A stretch of DNA of 64,000 nt from CADEFX01 sp963840425 (GCA_963840425.1 CAWIYZ010000026.1:104567-168566), one strand, 5' to 3'; positions 8,960 through 18,603 are shown, counted from the first letter of the stretch. Numbers and translations: made by a program. Notes: generated by a model from the sequence alone, not told the origin.

Positions 8960-9805
8960 TCAGACCACGCGCGTGCCGCAGATCTGCGTGCGGCGCATCA
9001 CCCGCCGAAAAGGGCCCGCGTCGTGAATGGCCAGGTGCTTGCAAACCCGGTTGTCCCAGAATGCAATCGAGCCGGTCTCCCAGCGGAAACGGCAGGTGAA
9101 CTCCGGCCGGTGCCCGTAGTCGAGCAGAAAATCCAGCAGCGGCTTGCTCTCGGCCTCGGTCATGCCCTCGAAGCCGACAGTGTAGGAGTGATTGACGTAG
9201 AGCAGCTTGCGGCCGGTCTCGGGATGCGTCGCCACCACCGGGTGCGTGCTGACCGTTTCGCGCCAGTTAGCGTCCTCGCGTACCTTGGTCGAGCGCTGCG
9301 CATTCATGGCCGCCGCCGGACCCGCGACCTTGCGATCAGAGTGCAGGGCCTTGAGGCCACCGATCATCTTCTTCATGCCGTCTGACAACGCCTCGTAGGC
9401 TTGGTATTGATTGGCGAACAGCGTGTCACCGCCATAGGGCGGCACCTCGATGGCGTAAAGGATGGCGCCCATGGGTGGCTCCGCCACCATGGTGGTGTCG
9501 GCATGCCACTCCTCACCGACGATCTTCTTGTCCCCGGGCTCGCGCGTGATCTGGATCACCTCGGGATCGGCCTGCAAGCCCTTGTAGTTGGGGTGGATGA
9601 AAAGCTTGCCAAACCGGCGCGAGAACGCCTTGTGGCGCTCGGCATCGAGCTTCTGGTCACGAAAAAAGATGACGCAGTGGTCGAGCAGCGCCTGGCGGAT
9701 GTCGCCGATCGTGCGATCGTCGAGGTTCTCGCTGACGTCGACGCCATGGATCTCGGCACCGATGCTGCCGGCGATCGGCCGCACCTCGATCTGGCTGTTG
9801 CGCAT
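8960..9805 (-). CDS. TauD/TfdA family 2-oxoglutarate-dependent dioxygenase
   Basis: Non-heme iron dioxygenase of 281 residues, coupling 2-oxoglutarate decarboxylation to substrate hydroxylation. The facial triad is visible: His101 and Asp103 in EEWHADTT and His257 in DNRVCKHLAIHD. The downstream Arg in FRRVMRR should bind 2-oxoglutarate. The N-terminus IAGSIGAEIHGVDVSENLD is typical. Family members act on taurine, aryloxyacetates or other acids; the sequence does not decide. Confidence 0.93.
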   Translation of the reverse strand: MRNSQIEVRPIAGSIGAEIHGVDVSENLDDRTIGDIRQALLDHCVIFFRDQKLDAERHKAFSRRFGKLFIHPNYKGLQADPEVIQITREPGDKKIVGEEWHADTTMVAEPPMGAILYAIEVPPYGGDTLFANQYQAYEALSDGMKKMIGGLKALHSDRKVAGPAAAMNAQRSTKVREDANWRETVSTHPVVATHPETGRKLLYVNHSYTVGFEGMTEAESKPLLDFLLDYGHRPEFTCRFRWETGSIAFWDNRVCKHLAIHDAGPFRRVMRRTQICGTRVV

Positions 9806-10073
9806 GGGTTTCCTCCGTCCGCGATCTGGTTGTTCTTCATGCCGGCCGCCTGGCGTGCCTGCAGCAAAGCTGCTGGCAAGAGGCTATGGCGTGCGCGAGA
9901 ACGGCGCAACAGGTGGCAAGGCATGCACGGTCCTCGTGCAGTTACCTGGGTAATTTGAGATCCTTATCGTTTGCATCCAAACATCTCATTTGCGCAATGA
10001 AAGGCGGTGACTTATCTCCCGCACCGCCACAGCAGGCACGACAAGAAAATTTCGAACTCCAACAGAGATGACC
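9806..10073. other. Intergenic stretch upstream of the dioxygenase gene
   Basis: About 270 bases with no supported gene. It should hold the promoter for the leftward dioxygenase-epimerase pair; no site was identified. Confidence 0.4.
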
Positions 10074-10160
10074 ATGAGCGCAGAAATTCTGATCCGGACG
10101 GCTGGTCTGGCCGATAGGGACGAGCTGAGAGCCATGCAGGCCATGATCACAGCTGCCGGC
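10074..10160 (+). pseudogene. Possible N-terminal remnant of a GNAT acetyltransferase
   Basis: From an ATG at 10074 the frame reads MSAEILIRTAGLADRDELRA, very like the first strand and helix of GNAT acetyltransferases. It then loses family resemblance within about 30 residues and runs into the convergent DUF1194 gene. If real it is a truncated relic. Confidence 0.3.
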
Positions 10161-10207
10161 CCGATGATGATCACAGCCAAGGGCTGCATGACGGGTCACA
10201 GCGCCTG

Positions 10208-10963
10208 TCACTCCCACGCACCAGTGGGAGCCGGGCCCGGACCGAGCGCAATCTCCTTGATCAGCTTGCTCAGGATGGAGCGGCCGAAGGCCTCGTGCCC
10301 TTCGGCCGCCAGGGCGAAAGCGCCCGGACCGCCGATGACGTGGTCCTCATAATACTTGAGCAGCCCGCCCGGCGGATGCGTGTGCATGGGATTGGTGGGC
10401 AATGGGATCGCGCTCAATATGGCGAGACCGTTGATCGTGATGCCCTGCCGTACCGCATCATCGCGGGCCTCCACGATATCGCGGCCGATATTGTTCGTGC
10501 CGTCGCCCGAGACATCGATCACGCGCCGTGACGCAGCGAATGGACTGCGGGCGAACTGCCGCACGGAATAGTCGATGGCCGCACTTATGGAAGTGCGTTC
10601 CATGAAAGCTCGGGGTGCCGCAAGAATGCGGTCCGCGAAGGCGCGGGCTTCCTCTGCCGTGCCGATGGACGTCCAGTCCACTGCGACGGTTTGCGCATGC
10701 GCCCCCGACCATTCGACGAAGCAGATGGCGATGCGGCTGGTCTCGGTGGACTGGATGGCGGCAATCACCTTGGGATTGGTAATGGCCGCCGCGTAACCCT
10801 CCCGCTGCAACTTGAACTTCTCGGCGTCGACGCTCCGCGAAATGTCGGCGGCGAGCACCAGCAGCAGTTCGACGCGCTCCTCGGCCATGGCCGGACTGGC
10901 GAGGCGGGTGTCGGCGCCGAGGGTTGCCAGGCATACGGCAGCGACCAGCATCCACTTGCGCAT
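10208..10963 (-). CDS. DUF1194 (von Willebrand A-like) exported protein
   Basis: About 251 residues from the ATG at 10963, starting MRKWMLVAAVCLATLGADTR with a Sec signal peptide ending near AMAEE. A VWA fold is indicated by the MIDAS-like DISRSVD motif at the start of the mature part and by RVIDVSGDGTNNIG further on. DUF1194 proteins are common in Rhizobiales and of unknown role. It diverges from nuoA across about 230 bases. An upstream in-frame ATG at 10978 is less likely. Confidence 0.85.
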   Translation of the reverse strand: MRKWMLVAAVCLATLGADTRLASPAMAEERVELLLVLAADISRSVDAEKFKLQREGYAAAITNPKVIAAIQSTETSRIAICFVEWSGAHAQTVAVDWTSIGTAEEARAFADRILAAPRAFMERTSISAAIDYSVRQFARSPFAASRRVIDVSGDGTNNIGRDIVEARDDAVRQGITINGLAILSAIPLPTNPMHTHPPGGLLKYYEDHVIGGPGAFALAAEGHEAFGRSILSKLIKEIALGPGPAPTGAWE

Positions 10964-11195
10964 GGCGGAACACTCCACTCGCGGTGCAATGGTGCGACGT
11001 AGCTATGAGTTGAGCGCGGTTCAGGGCGGCCGGCAAGAGCGTTGATTGGCGAAAGCAATCGGCTGCGCACGCCGGGCGGGCTTCTTGCCGCAATCCCGGC
11101 CCCTCGGGGTTGCGCGGTGCAACCGGCTGGGTTAACACCACATTGTCTGATTTGATGCGGGCCAACAGGCTCGCGCCGAGGCCGCCCCGGTTGCC

Positions 11196-11561
11196 ATGAA
11201 CCAGCTTCTGCTCGACTATCTGCCGATTGCGGTGTTCATCGGCGTAGCACTTGTTATCGGCGGGGCGCTCATGGTGGCGCCTTTCCTGGTCGCCTATCGT
11301 AATCCGGACCCGGAAAAGCTATCGGCCTACGAATGCGGATTCAACGCCTTCGACGATGCGCGCATGAAGTTCGACGTACGCTTCTACCTCGTGTCGATCC
11401 TGTTCATTATTTTTGATCTGGAGGTGGCGTTCCTGTTTCCGTGGGCGGTGGCCTTCAAGGACGTCGGCCTGTTCGGGTTCTGGTCGATGATGGTGTTCCT
11501 GGGCGTCCTGACGATCGGCTTCATCTACGAATGGCGCAAGGGAGCGCTGGAATGGGATTGA
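11196..11561 (+). CDS. nuoA: NADH-quinone oxidoreductase subunit A
   Basis: Membrane subunit of complex I, 121 residues with three predicted helices (about 10-33, 68-88, 94-114). The family segments YRNPDPEKLSAYECGFNAFD and ARMKFDVRFYLVSILFIIFD are present. First gene of a tight nuo run; its stop overlaps the start of nuoB. Confidence 0.97.
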   Translation: MNQLLLDYLPIAVFIGVALVIGGALMVAPFLVAYRNPDPEKLSAYECGFNAFDDARMKFDVRFYLVSILFIIFDLEVAFLFPWAVAFKDVGLFGFWSMMVFLGVLTIGFIYEWRKGALEWD

Positions 11562-12133
11562 TCATGTCTCCCGGCCTCGTGACTGCCCCTGCGTTCGACA
11601 AGCCGCGCGAGCAGGGCGCATCCGGAATCGTCAAGCCGGGAGACCCCACCTTCGGCCTCATCAGCAACGAGCTGGCCGACAAGGGTTTCCTGGTCACCAC
11701 CACCGATGACCTTATCAATTGGGCCCGCACGGGCTCCTTGATGTGGATGACGTTCGGCCTGGCCTGCTGCGCGGTGGAGATGATGCAGGCGTCGATGCCG
11801 CGCTACGATGTGGAGCGGTTCGGCTTCGCGCCGCGGGCATCCCCGCGCCAGTCGGACGTGATGATCGTGGCCGGCACGCTCACCAACAAAATGGCGCCGG
11901 CGCTACGCAAGGTCTACGACCAGATGCCGGAGCCGCGCTACGTCATCTCCATGGGGAGCTGCGCCAACGGCGGCGGCTACTATCACTATTCTTACGCCGT
12001 GGTGCGCGGCTGCGACCGCATTGTGCCGGTCGATGTCTACGTGCCGGGCTGCCCGCCGACGGCCGAGGCGTTGCTTTACGGCATTCTGCTCCTGCAGAAG
12101 AAGATCCGCCGCACCGGGACCATCGAGAGATAG
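11552..12133 (+). CDS. nuoB: NADH-quinone oxidoreductase subunit B
   Basis: Peripheral-arm subunit carrying iron-sulfur cluster N2, which passes electrons to quinone. 193 residues from ATG 11552, which overlaps the end of nuoA; an in-frame ATG at 11564 is the alternative. The cluster ligands are visible in GLACCAVEMM, SMGSCANGGGYY and VPGCPPTAEALL. Confidence 0.97.
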   Translation: MGLIMSPGLVTAPAFDKPREQGASGIVKPGDPTFGLISNELADKGFLVTTTDDLINWARTGSLMWMTFGLACCAVEMMQASMPRYDVERFGFAPRASPRQSDVMIVAGTLTNKMAPALRKVYDQMPEPRYVISMGSCANGGGYYHYSYAVVRGCDRIVPVDVYVPGCPPTAEALLYGILLLQKKIRRTGTIER

Positions 12134-12179
12134 GTAGTGGGCAATTGCGAGATGCCTCCAATACCCGCGCAGATGGATC

Positions 12180-12788
12180 ATGGACATGGATGAGGCGTTG
12201 ACCAGGCTGAGCGAGCACGTGTCTACCGTGCTCAAAGGGGTTGCTCTGCGCAGTGATGTCCGCTTCGGCGAGCTGACGCTGACGATTGTGCGCGACGATA
12301 TCGTGTCCGCACTGACGACCTTGCGCGACGATCCGCGCTGCCGGTTCGAGGTGTTGCTCGACATCTGCGGCGTTGATTATCCCGCGCGGCCCGAGCGTTT
12401 CGAGGTCGTCTACCACTTGCTGTCGCCGCGCAAGAACCTGCGTCTGCGGCTCAAGGTGGCGACGGACGAGAGGAGCGCCGTGCCCTCGGTGGTCGAGGTC
12501 TTCCCGGCCGCCAACTGGTACGAGCGCGAGGCCTACGATATGTACGGCATCATGTTCTCGGGCCATCCGGACCTGCGCCGCATCCTCACGGACTACGGTT
12601 TCGAAGGCTATCCACTGCGCAAGGATTTCCCGCTCACGGGCTATGTCGAGGTGCGTTACGACGACGAGCAGAAGCGGGTCGTCTACGAGCCGGTGCGGCT
12701 GAACCAGGAATTCCGCAGCTTCGATTTCGAGTCGCCGTGGGAAGGGACAGAGTACGTTCTGCCGGGCGACGAGAAAGCGAAGGGGTGA
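12180..12788 (+). CDS. nuoC: NADH-quinone oxidoreductase subunit C
   Basis: Peripheral-arm subunit of 202 residues, a 30-kDa-type NuoC not fused to NuoD. It shows the conserved stretches ANWYEREAYDMYGIMFSGHP, RRILTDYGFEGYPLRKDFPL and GYVEVRYDD. It lies 46 bases after nuoB and ends four bases before nuoD. Confidence 0.97.
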   Translation: MDMDEALTRLSEHVSTVLKGVALRSDVRFGELTLTIVRDDIVSALTTLRDDPRCRFEVLLDICGVDYPARPERFEVVYHLLSPRKNLRLRLKVATDERSAVPSVVEVFPAANWYEREAYDMYGIMFSGHPDLRRILTDYGFEGYPLRKDFPLTGYVEVRYDDEQKRVVYEPVRLNQEFRSFDFESPWEGTEYVLPGDEKAKG

Positions 12789-12792
12789 AGAC

Positions 12793-13983
12793 ATGCCCGA
12801 AACCGAAATCCGCAACTTCACCCTGAACTTCGGCCCGCAGCATCCGGCCGCGCACGGCGTGCTGCGACTGGTTTTGGAGCTCGATGGCGAGGTGGTGGAG
12901 CGGGTCGATCCGCACATCGGCCTTCTGCACCGCGGCACCGAGAAGCTGATCGAGAACAAGACTTATCTACAAGCCATCGGCTATTTCGACCGGCTCGACT
13001 ATGTCGCGCCGATGAACCAGGAGCACGCCTTCTGCCTCGCCGCCGAGAAGCTGCTGGAGCTGGAGGTGCCCAAGCGCGCCCAGCTCATCCGCGTGCTTTA
13101 TTCCGAGATCGGGCGGCTGCTGTCGCATCTGCTGAACGTCACCACGCAGGCCATGGATGTCGGTGCGCTGACACCGCCGCTGTGGGGCTTCGAGGAACGC
13201 GAGAAGCTGATGGTGTTCTACGAGCGGGCGTCCGGCTCGCGCATGCACGCCAAATACTTCCGCATGGGCGGCGTGCACCAGGATCTGCCGCCCGAGCTGA
13301 TCGAGGACATCGCGCACTTCTGCGAGACGCACCCCAAGGTGCTGGACGATATCTGGGACCTGTTCATCGACAACCGCATCTTCAAGCAGCGCAACGCCGA
13401 CATCGGCATTATCAGCCTGGAGGACTGCTTCAAGTGGGGCTTCTCGGGCGTGATGGTGCGCGGCTCGGGTGCGGCCTGGGATCTGCGCAAGGCTCAGCCC
13501 TACGAGTGTTACTCAGAGCTCGATTTCGACATCCCCATCGGCAAGACCAACGACAACTACGCGCGCCAGGTGATCCGCATGGAGGAGATGTACCAGTCCG
13601 TGCGCATCATGAAGCAGTGCTGCGAGAAGCTCATGTCGGCCGAGGGGCAGGGGCCGCACGTGGCGCAGGACAAGAAGGTGGTGCCGCCCACGCGCGGCGA
13701 GATGAAGCGCTCCATGGAGGCGCTGATCCACCACTTCAAGCTCTATACCGAGGGCTTCCATGTGCCCGAGGGCGAGGTGTACGCCGCCGTCGAGGCGCCC
13801 AAGGGCGAGTTCGGCGTGTACTTGGTGGCGGACGGTTCCAACCGGCCTTACCGCTGCAAGATCCGCGCTCCAGGGTTCGCCCATCTGCAAGCCATGGACT
13901 TCATGAACCGCGGCCACATGCTGGCCGACGTGTCGGCCATTCTCGGCTCACTCGACGTGGTGTTCGGGGAGATTGATCGCTAG
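12793..13983 (+). CDS. nuoD: NADH-quinone oxidoreductase subunit D
   Basis: 49-kDa subunit forming the quinone pocket with NuoB; 396 residues, full length. Landmarks: NFGPQHPAAHGVLRLVLELD with the quinone-site His pair, GLLHRGTEKLIE, and a C-terminal GSLDVVFGEIDR typical of bacterial and mitochondrial homologues. Confidence 0.98.
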   Translation: MPETEIRNFTLNFGPQHPAAHGVLRLVLELDGEVVERVDPHIGLLHRGTEKLIENKTYLQAIGYFDRLDYVAPMNQEHAFCLAAEKLLELEVPKRAQLIRVLYSEIGRLLSHLLNVTTQAMDVGALTPPLWGFEEREKLMVFYERASGSRMHAKYFRMGGVHQDLPPELIEDIAHFCETHPKVLDDIWDLFIDNRIFKQRNADIGIISLEDCFKWGFSGVMVRGSGAAWDLRKAQPYECYSELDFDIPIGKTNDNYARQVIRMEEMYQSVRIMKQCCEKLMSAEGQGPHVAQDKKVVPPTRGEMKRSMEALIHHFKLYTEGFHVPEGEVYAAVEAPKGEFGVYLVADGSNRPYRCKIRAPGFAHLQAMDFMNRGHMLADVSAILGSLDVVFGEIDR

Positions 13984-14069
13984 GGCCGCGCCAACGAGGC
14001 CCGTTGCCAAGGCCTTGCGAAGCCGCTAGGCCGTAGGTTCCCGCTTCGAACCGCCAGACCCGAGCAGCA

Positions 14070-14681
14070 ATGGCCGTCCGCAGACTTGATCCCGAGCAAC
14101 CCGCGTCCTTTGCCTTTACGCCGGAAAATATGGCTTGGGCGAAGGCGACGATCGCCATGTATCCCGAGGGCAAGCAGGCCTCTGCCGTGATCCCGCTGCT
14201 GTGGCGGGCGCAGGAGCAGCATCACAACTGGCTCCCCGAGCCCGCGATTCGCGTTGTGGCCGACATGCTCGGAATGGCCCACATCCGGGTCTACGAGATC
14301 GCCACGTTCTACACGATGTTCCAGCTCTCCCCCGTCGGGCGCAAGGCGCACATCCAAGTGTGCCATACGACGCCGTGCATGCTGCGCGGTGCCGATGAGC
14401 TGAAAGAGGTGTGCCAGCGGCGTATCCACCACGAGCCGCACCATTTGTCGGTGGATGGCGACTTCTCCTGGGAACCGGTGGAGTGCCTGGGCTCGTGCGC
14501 CAACGCGCCGATGGTGCAGATCTTCAAGGACACCTACGAGGATCTGACGCCCGAATCGTTCGAGAAGCTGCTCGACGCCTTCAAGGACGGCAAGCCGCCC
14601 AAGCCCGGCTCGCAAATCGGCCGGCAAGCCTCGTGCCCCGAGGGCGGGCCCACGACATTGAAAGAGCTCGCCAAGATCTGA
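14070..14681 (+). CDS. nuoE: NADH-quinone oxidoreductase subunit E
   Basis: 24-kDa subunit with a thioredoxin-like [2Fe-2S] domain (N1a). 203 residues. The four ligand cysteines sit in CHTTPCMLRG and VECLGSCANAP. A helical N-terminal domain and a proline-rich tail (DGKPPKPGSQIG) follow the alphaproteobacterial pattern. It starts 86 bases after nuoD. Confidence 0.97.
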   Translation: MAVRRLDPEQPASFAFTPENMAWAKATIAMYPEGKQASAVIPLLWRAQEQHHNWLPEPAIRVVADMLGMAHIRVYEIATFYTMFQLSPVGRKAHIQVCHTTPCMLRGADELKEVCQRRIHHEPHHLSVDGDFSWEPVECLGSCANAPMVQIFKDTYEDLTPESFEKLLDAFKDGKPPKPGSQIGRQASCPEGGPTTLKELAKI

Positions 14682-14709
14682 CGGCTCGCCAACACGAAGA
14701 ACGCCGCCC

Positions 14710-15993
14710 ATGCTCGACGACAAGGACCGCATCTTCACCAACATCTACGGCTTCCAGGACTGGAAGCTCGCGGGCGCACGCGCCCGGGGCACGTGGGACA
14801 ATACCAAGGCTCTGATAGACAAGGGCCACGACTGGATCATCAACGAGATGAAGGCGTCGGGGCTCCGAGGCCGAGGTGGAGCCGGCTTCCCGACCGGTCT
14901 CAAATGGTCGTTCATGCCCAAGAGCGATCCGCGGCCATCGTATCTGGTCGTGAATGCGGACGAGTCTGAACCAGGCTCCTGCAAGGACCGGGAGATCATG
15001 CGACACGAGCCGCATCTCTTCATCGAGGGCTGCCTGGTCGCGAGCTACGCCATGCGCGCGCACGTCTGCTACATCTACGTGCGTGGCGAGTTCATCCGCG
15101 AGCGCGAGCGCCTGCAGGCGGCCATCGACGAGGCCTATTCGGCCAAGCTCATCGGAAAAGGCAACGTGCACGGCTGGGACTTCGAGTGCTACGTGCATCA
15201 TGGCGCCGGCGCCTACATCTGCGGCGAGGAGACAGCGCTGCTGGAAAGCCTCGAGGGCAAGAAGGGGCAGCCGCGCCTCAAGCCGCCGTTCCCAGCCAAC
15301 TCCGGGCTCTATGGTGCGCCCACGACCGTGAACAATGTCGAGAGTATTGCCGTCGCGCCGGCCATCCTGCGGCGCGGGGCGGCCTGGTTCTCTGCCATCG
15401 GCAAGCCCAACAACACCGGCACAAAACTGTTTCAGATTTCCGGGCATGTCGAAAGGCCGTGCGTGGTCGAGGACGCCATGGGCGTGCCGCTGCGCGAGCT
15501 GATCGAGCGGCACGCCGGCGGCGTGCGCGGCGGCTGGGACAATCTGCTGGCGGTGATCCCCGGCGGCTCTTCGATGCCATTGCTGCCGGCATCCCAGTGC
15601 CAGGATCTGACCATGGATTTCGACAGCTTGGTCAAGCTGAAGTCCGGGCTCGGTACTGCCGCCATCATCGTCATGGACAAGTCCACCGACGTGGTGAAAG
15701 CGATCGCGCGCATCGCCCATTTCTACAAGCACGAGAGCTGCGGTCAGTGCACGCCGTGCCGCGAGGGCACGGGCTGGATGTGGCGCGTGCTGGAGCGCAT
15801 GGCCGTCGGAGCAGCTGACAAGCGCGAGATCGACCTGCTGTTCGATGTCTCAAAGCAGATCGAGGGACACACTATCTGCGCGCTGGGCGATGCGGCGGCT
15901 TGGCCTGTACAAGGGCTGCTGCGCAACTTCCGCTCCGAGATCGAGGCGCGCATAGATCGCTATCAGGCCGTGCCGCGCCAGGCGGCGGAGTAG
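14710..15993 (+). CDS. nuoF: NADH-quinone oxidoreductase subunit F
   Basis: 51-kDa subunit that binds NADH and FMN and carries cluster N3; 427 residues. The nucleotide motif GLRGRGGAGFPTGLKW, the segment YVVNADESEPG-like VVNADESEPGSCKDRE, GAGAYICGEETALLES, and the cluster ligands in ESCGQCTPCREG and HTICALG are all present. It is the last nuo gene in the window; nuoG does not follow. Confidence 0.98.
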   Translation: MLDDKDRIFTNIYGFQDWKLAGARARGTWDNTKALIDKGHDWIINEMKASGLRGRGGAGFPTGLKWSFMPKSDPRPSYLVVNADESEPGSCKDREIMRHEPHLFIEGCLVASYAMRAHVCYIYVRGEFIRERERLQAAIDEAYSAKLIGKGNVHGWDFECYVHHGAGAYICGEETALLESLEGKKGQPRLKPPFPANSGLYGAPTTVNNVESIAVAPAILRRGAAWFSAIGKPNNTGTKLFQISGHVERPCVVEDAMGVPLRELIERHAGGVRGGWDNLLAVIPGGSSMPLLPASQCQDLTMDFDSLVKLKSGLGTAAIIVMDKSTDVVKAIARIAHFYKHESCGQCTPCREGTGWMWRVLERMAVGAADKREIDLLFDVSKQIEGHTICALGDAAAWPVQGLLRNFRSEIEARIDRYQAVPRQAAE

Positions 15994-16023
15994 TCCCGAC
16001 CGCTGTGCAACGGAGGCGGGAGC

Positions 16024-17067
16024 ATGTCCCAGCAGTTTGCGTCGGACAACAATGCAGGCATCTGTCCAGCCGCGCTCGAATCGCTGCTTGAGGCCAACAA
16101 GGCTGGGCACGCCATCGGCTACGGCGACGACGCCTGGACGACGAAGGCTCGTGATGCTATCCGCGATCTGTTCGAAGCGCCGGCAGCCGAGGTGTTTTTC
16201 GTCTTCAACGGCACGGCGGCCAATGCGCTGGCGCTGGCGCAGATCTGCAGGCCTTACAACTCGGTCATTGCTCACGCCGTCTCGCACGTGGATACGGACG
16301 AGGCAGGTGCCTGCTCTTTCTTCAGTGGCGGCGCCACGGTGATGGCCGCCGACACGCCGGCAGGCAAGCTCACGCCAGATGCAGTGGAGCGTCTGGCGAC
16401 GCGCTTCTCGGGTGTGCATCACGTCAAGGCGCGGGCACTCTCGCTGACGCAGGCGACGGAGATGGGGACGGTTTACAGTCTCGCTGAACTGGACGACGTG
16501 TGCGCCGTCGCCAAGCGGCATGATCTCAAGGTGCATATGGATGGCGCGCGACTGGCCAATGCGGTGGCCACCCTTGGGTGTCGCCCGGCCGAGACGACGT
16601 GGCGGTGCGGCGTCGACGTGCTGTCGTTCGGCGGTACCAAGAACGGGCTTGGTTTTGGCGAGGCCGTTGTGTTCTTCGATGCGTCGCTGGCCGACGAGTT
16701 CGGCTGGCGCGTCAAGCAGGCGGGGCAGCTCAACTCGAAGATGCGGTTGGCGACGGCGCCATGGCTGGGGCTGCTCGCCAACGGCGTCTGGCTCAGCAAT
16801 GCGCACCATGCCAACGCCATGGCCAAGCGGCTGGCGGATGGGATCAAGGACGCTCCGGGCGTGCGCCTCATGCATCCGGTCGACGCGAACGCAGTGTTCG
16901 CGGACATCGCCACGAAGGTCCAGGCCGCACTGCGCGCCAAGGGCTGGCTGTTCTATACCTTCCTGGGCGCTACCGGCTGCCGCCTGATGTGTGCGTGGGA
17001 TACGGAGCCGCGGACGGTCGACCGCTTCGTCACCGATCTGGCACAGGCGGCCAACGCGGCGACTTAA
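16024..17067 (+). CDS. Low-specificity L-threonine aldolase family protein
   Basis: PLP enzyme cleaving L-threonine or allo-threonine to glycine and acetaldehyde. 347 residues starting MSQQFASDNNAGICP. Asp173 in HMDGARLANA contacts the PLP ring nitrogen and Lys206 in SFGGTKNGL is the Schiff-base lysine. It begins 31 bases after nuoF in the position where nuoG would be expected, apparently as the distal gene of the nuo transcript. Confidence 0.93.
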   Translation: MSQQFASDNNAGICPAALESLLEANKAGHAIGYGDDAWTTKARDAIRDLFEAPAAEVFFVFNGTAANALALAQICRPYNSVIAHAVSHVDTDEAGACSFFSGGATVMAADTPAGKLTPDAVERLATRFSGVHHVKARALSLTQATEMGTVYSLAELDDVCAVAKRHDLKVHMDGARLANAVATLGCRPAETTWRCGVDVLSFGGTKNGLGFGEAVVFFDASLADEFGWRVKQAGQLNSKMRLATAPWLGLLANGVWLSNAHHANAMAKRLADGIKDAPGVRLMHPVDANAVFADIATKVQAALRAKGWLFYTFLGATGCRLMCAWDTEPRTVDRFVTDLAQAANAAT

Positions 17068-17550
17068 CGCTCGCTTCAGGCCGATCCGGTCCGGGTGCAG
17101 GAGGCATAAAGTCGGGCCGCGCAATGGTTTGGCCAGAAAGTTGGACCCGCGCCGATCCACGCAATTCCAGGGCTTTCCACGCAACGGTGTCCCACCATTA
17201 GCGTTGCTGACACTGATCCTGGGCTCTACGAGCCACCCTTCTCCAATCCGCTGACAATGGTCCTCATGATCTCCGGTCCACGCAACCCTGCGCGCCTCGA
17301 GTCGAGCCAGGAGTAGTGATGCCTGCATCAGGGCGGCGATGGCTGCGTCGTTGACGATGCCCATGGCCATCATTTCACCGGCCCGAAAGCAGTCGCCAAG
17401 CCGGGCTGCGCTCCAGGAATAGATCGCTGAAGATTTGCCGTCATTCGCGACATGGCACCACTGGGTTTTTGCTTCCGTGCGCCCGACCGTTCGTTTCCAC
17501 TAGAACGCCTCATGAGGCCCAAACTCGGCTTCGCCCTCGCTCGGCCTGCG
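17068..17550. other. Intergenic junction between the nuo region and a mobile-type region
   Basis: About 480 bases. A leftward frame beginning near 17373 runs on antisense to the aldolase gene and looks like a shadow. CCACGCAA occurs three times (17157, 17177, 17278). No integrase, tRNA or clear attachment site was seen. Confidence 0.4.
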
Positions 17551-18603
17551 CTAACGAGCACGGGCTACCAATTCGTCTTTTGCAATGCGAGCGCGCTCAC
17601 ACATCGCGTGAAACGCCTCCTCGGCGATGTCCTTGGCCGTGCGGTTCACAGTCGGGCGCTTGAGCCCACTACAGTCGTACAGCTCGGCATACATCTCGAC
17701 CAAACCGGGCGGCAGGAGGCAGCCCTGATCGCCGGGTGGCGGCCCCAGTTTTCCCACCGGCCATCTGCCGTGGGCGTGCTTGGCGGCCAGATTGATCCAA
17801 TCATCGCGGCTCAGTTTCGCGACCTCGACCTGATCTTTCCACCAAGGCTGACGTGTCTCCGTGATGATGGTGATAGCCGTGTCGATGATCCTCTTGATTG
17901 ACGGCCCTGCCTCGCTCTCTCCGGGATAGCGGTTGAGCCTTCCTGGCGTGGGCCTCAGCCGATCCGAGACCTCGACCAGCGCCTCGCGCACCTCGCCCAT
18001 GGTGCAGTCGGGCACGGCCTCGCGGATCATGTTGGCGTGGACACCCTTGACCATGGTGAAGCCGCTGCCGCACGTGATCTTCTCGATGGCGGCCTCGTCC
18101 TCGAACCTATCTCCAGGTTCGGAGCCACGACGTTGACCGCTGGCGGGCGATTTCGGTCCCGGCAATGCCGCACGCCGGACTGCGTTGCCCTCGATGGACA
18201 CGCCGAGCGCCTTGATCTTCAGCTCCTTCGCCTCCTGCTCGGTTTCGACTTTGATTTTGGCGATCTCGGTGATGGTGGCAGCCGCCGTCTCGGAGTTGAA
18301 GGAGGCGACCCGCACCTCCTCGATCTTTTTCGCTAATACCGTGGCGAAGTAGTTCTGGACCCGCCCAGCCCCGGCAGTGGCGTTGCTATTGGCACCGCCA
18401 AGTTTGGCTGCATGGCAGCAGGCCAGCGTCATGTCGACGGCCGTAGAAAGCACCTTGGGATTGACATGGCGGTGCGGTCTGACGGCGAAGAGCATGGACT
18501 GCCGCGCAGCGTCGGGATTTAGGCGCACCGCGATGCCGCCCCAGTGGAACGAGATGCCGTAGTACAGGTCCTGCTGCTCTTCTGTCGGATGCCAGGGTTC
18601 CAC
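17551..18603 (-). CDS. Hypothetical protein of the mobile region
   Basis: About 350 residues, unrecognised. It starts with a GTG at 18603 (VEPWHPTEEQQDLYYGISFH) and overlaps the end of the winged-helix gene in another frame. A hydrophilic helical stretch near residues 80-150 is rich in Glu and Lys. The start lies directly after a strong hairpin. Since the overlapping tail of the winged-helix gene looks non-native, the two may be one protein joined by a frameshift. Confidence 0.6.
   Translation of the reverse strand: MEPWHPTEEQQDLYYGISFHWGGIAVRLNPDAARQSMLFAVRPHRHVNPKVLSTAVDMTLACCHAAKLGGANSNATAGAGRVQNYFATVLAKKIEEVRVASFNSETAAATITEIAKIKVETEQEAKELKIKALGVSIEGNAVRRAALPGPKSPASGQRRGSEPGDRFEDEAAIEKITCGSGFTMVKGVHANMIREAVPDCTMGEVREALVEVSDRLRPTPGRLNRYPGESEAGPSIKRIIDTAITIITETRQPWWKDQVEVAKLSRDDWINLAAKHAHGRWPVGKLGPPPGDQGCLLPPGLVEMYAELYDCSGLKRPTVNRTAKDIAEEAFHAMCERARIAKDELVARAR

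Noticed and set aside
10204..10235. Intrinsic terminator for the DUF1194 gene (CTCCCAC...GTGGGAG)
   Set aside because: The stem lies inside the last codons and has no T-tract on the relevant strand.
11943..12959. Long leftward frame antisense to nuoB, nuoC and nuoD
   Set aside because: Antisense shadow of three unmistakable nuo genes.
15850..17373. A 507-codon leftward open frame antisense to nuoF end and the threonine aldolase
   Set aside because: High-GC shadow frame. The rightward genes have full family motifs and the leftward product resembles nothing.
17068..17550. Second copy of the tRNA-Pro fragment as the other end of an element covering 17-41 kb
   Set aside because: No match to the fragment was found here, and the fragment's orientation points to an element on its right side.
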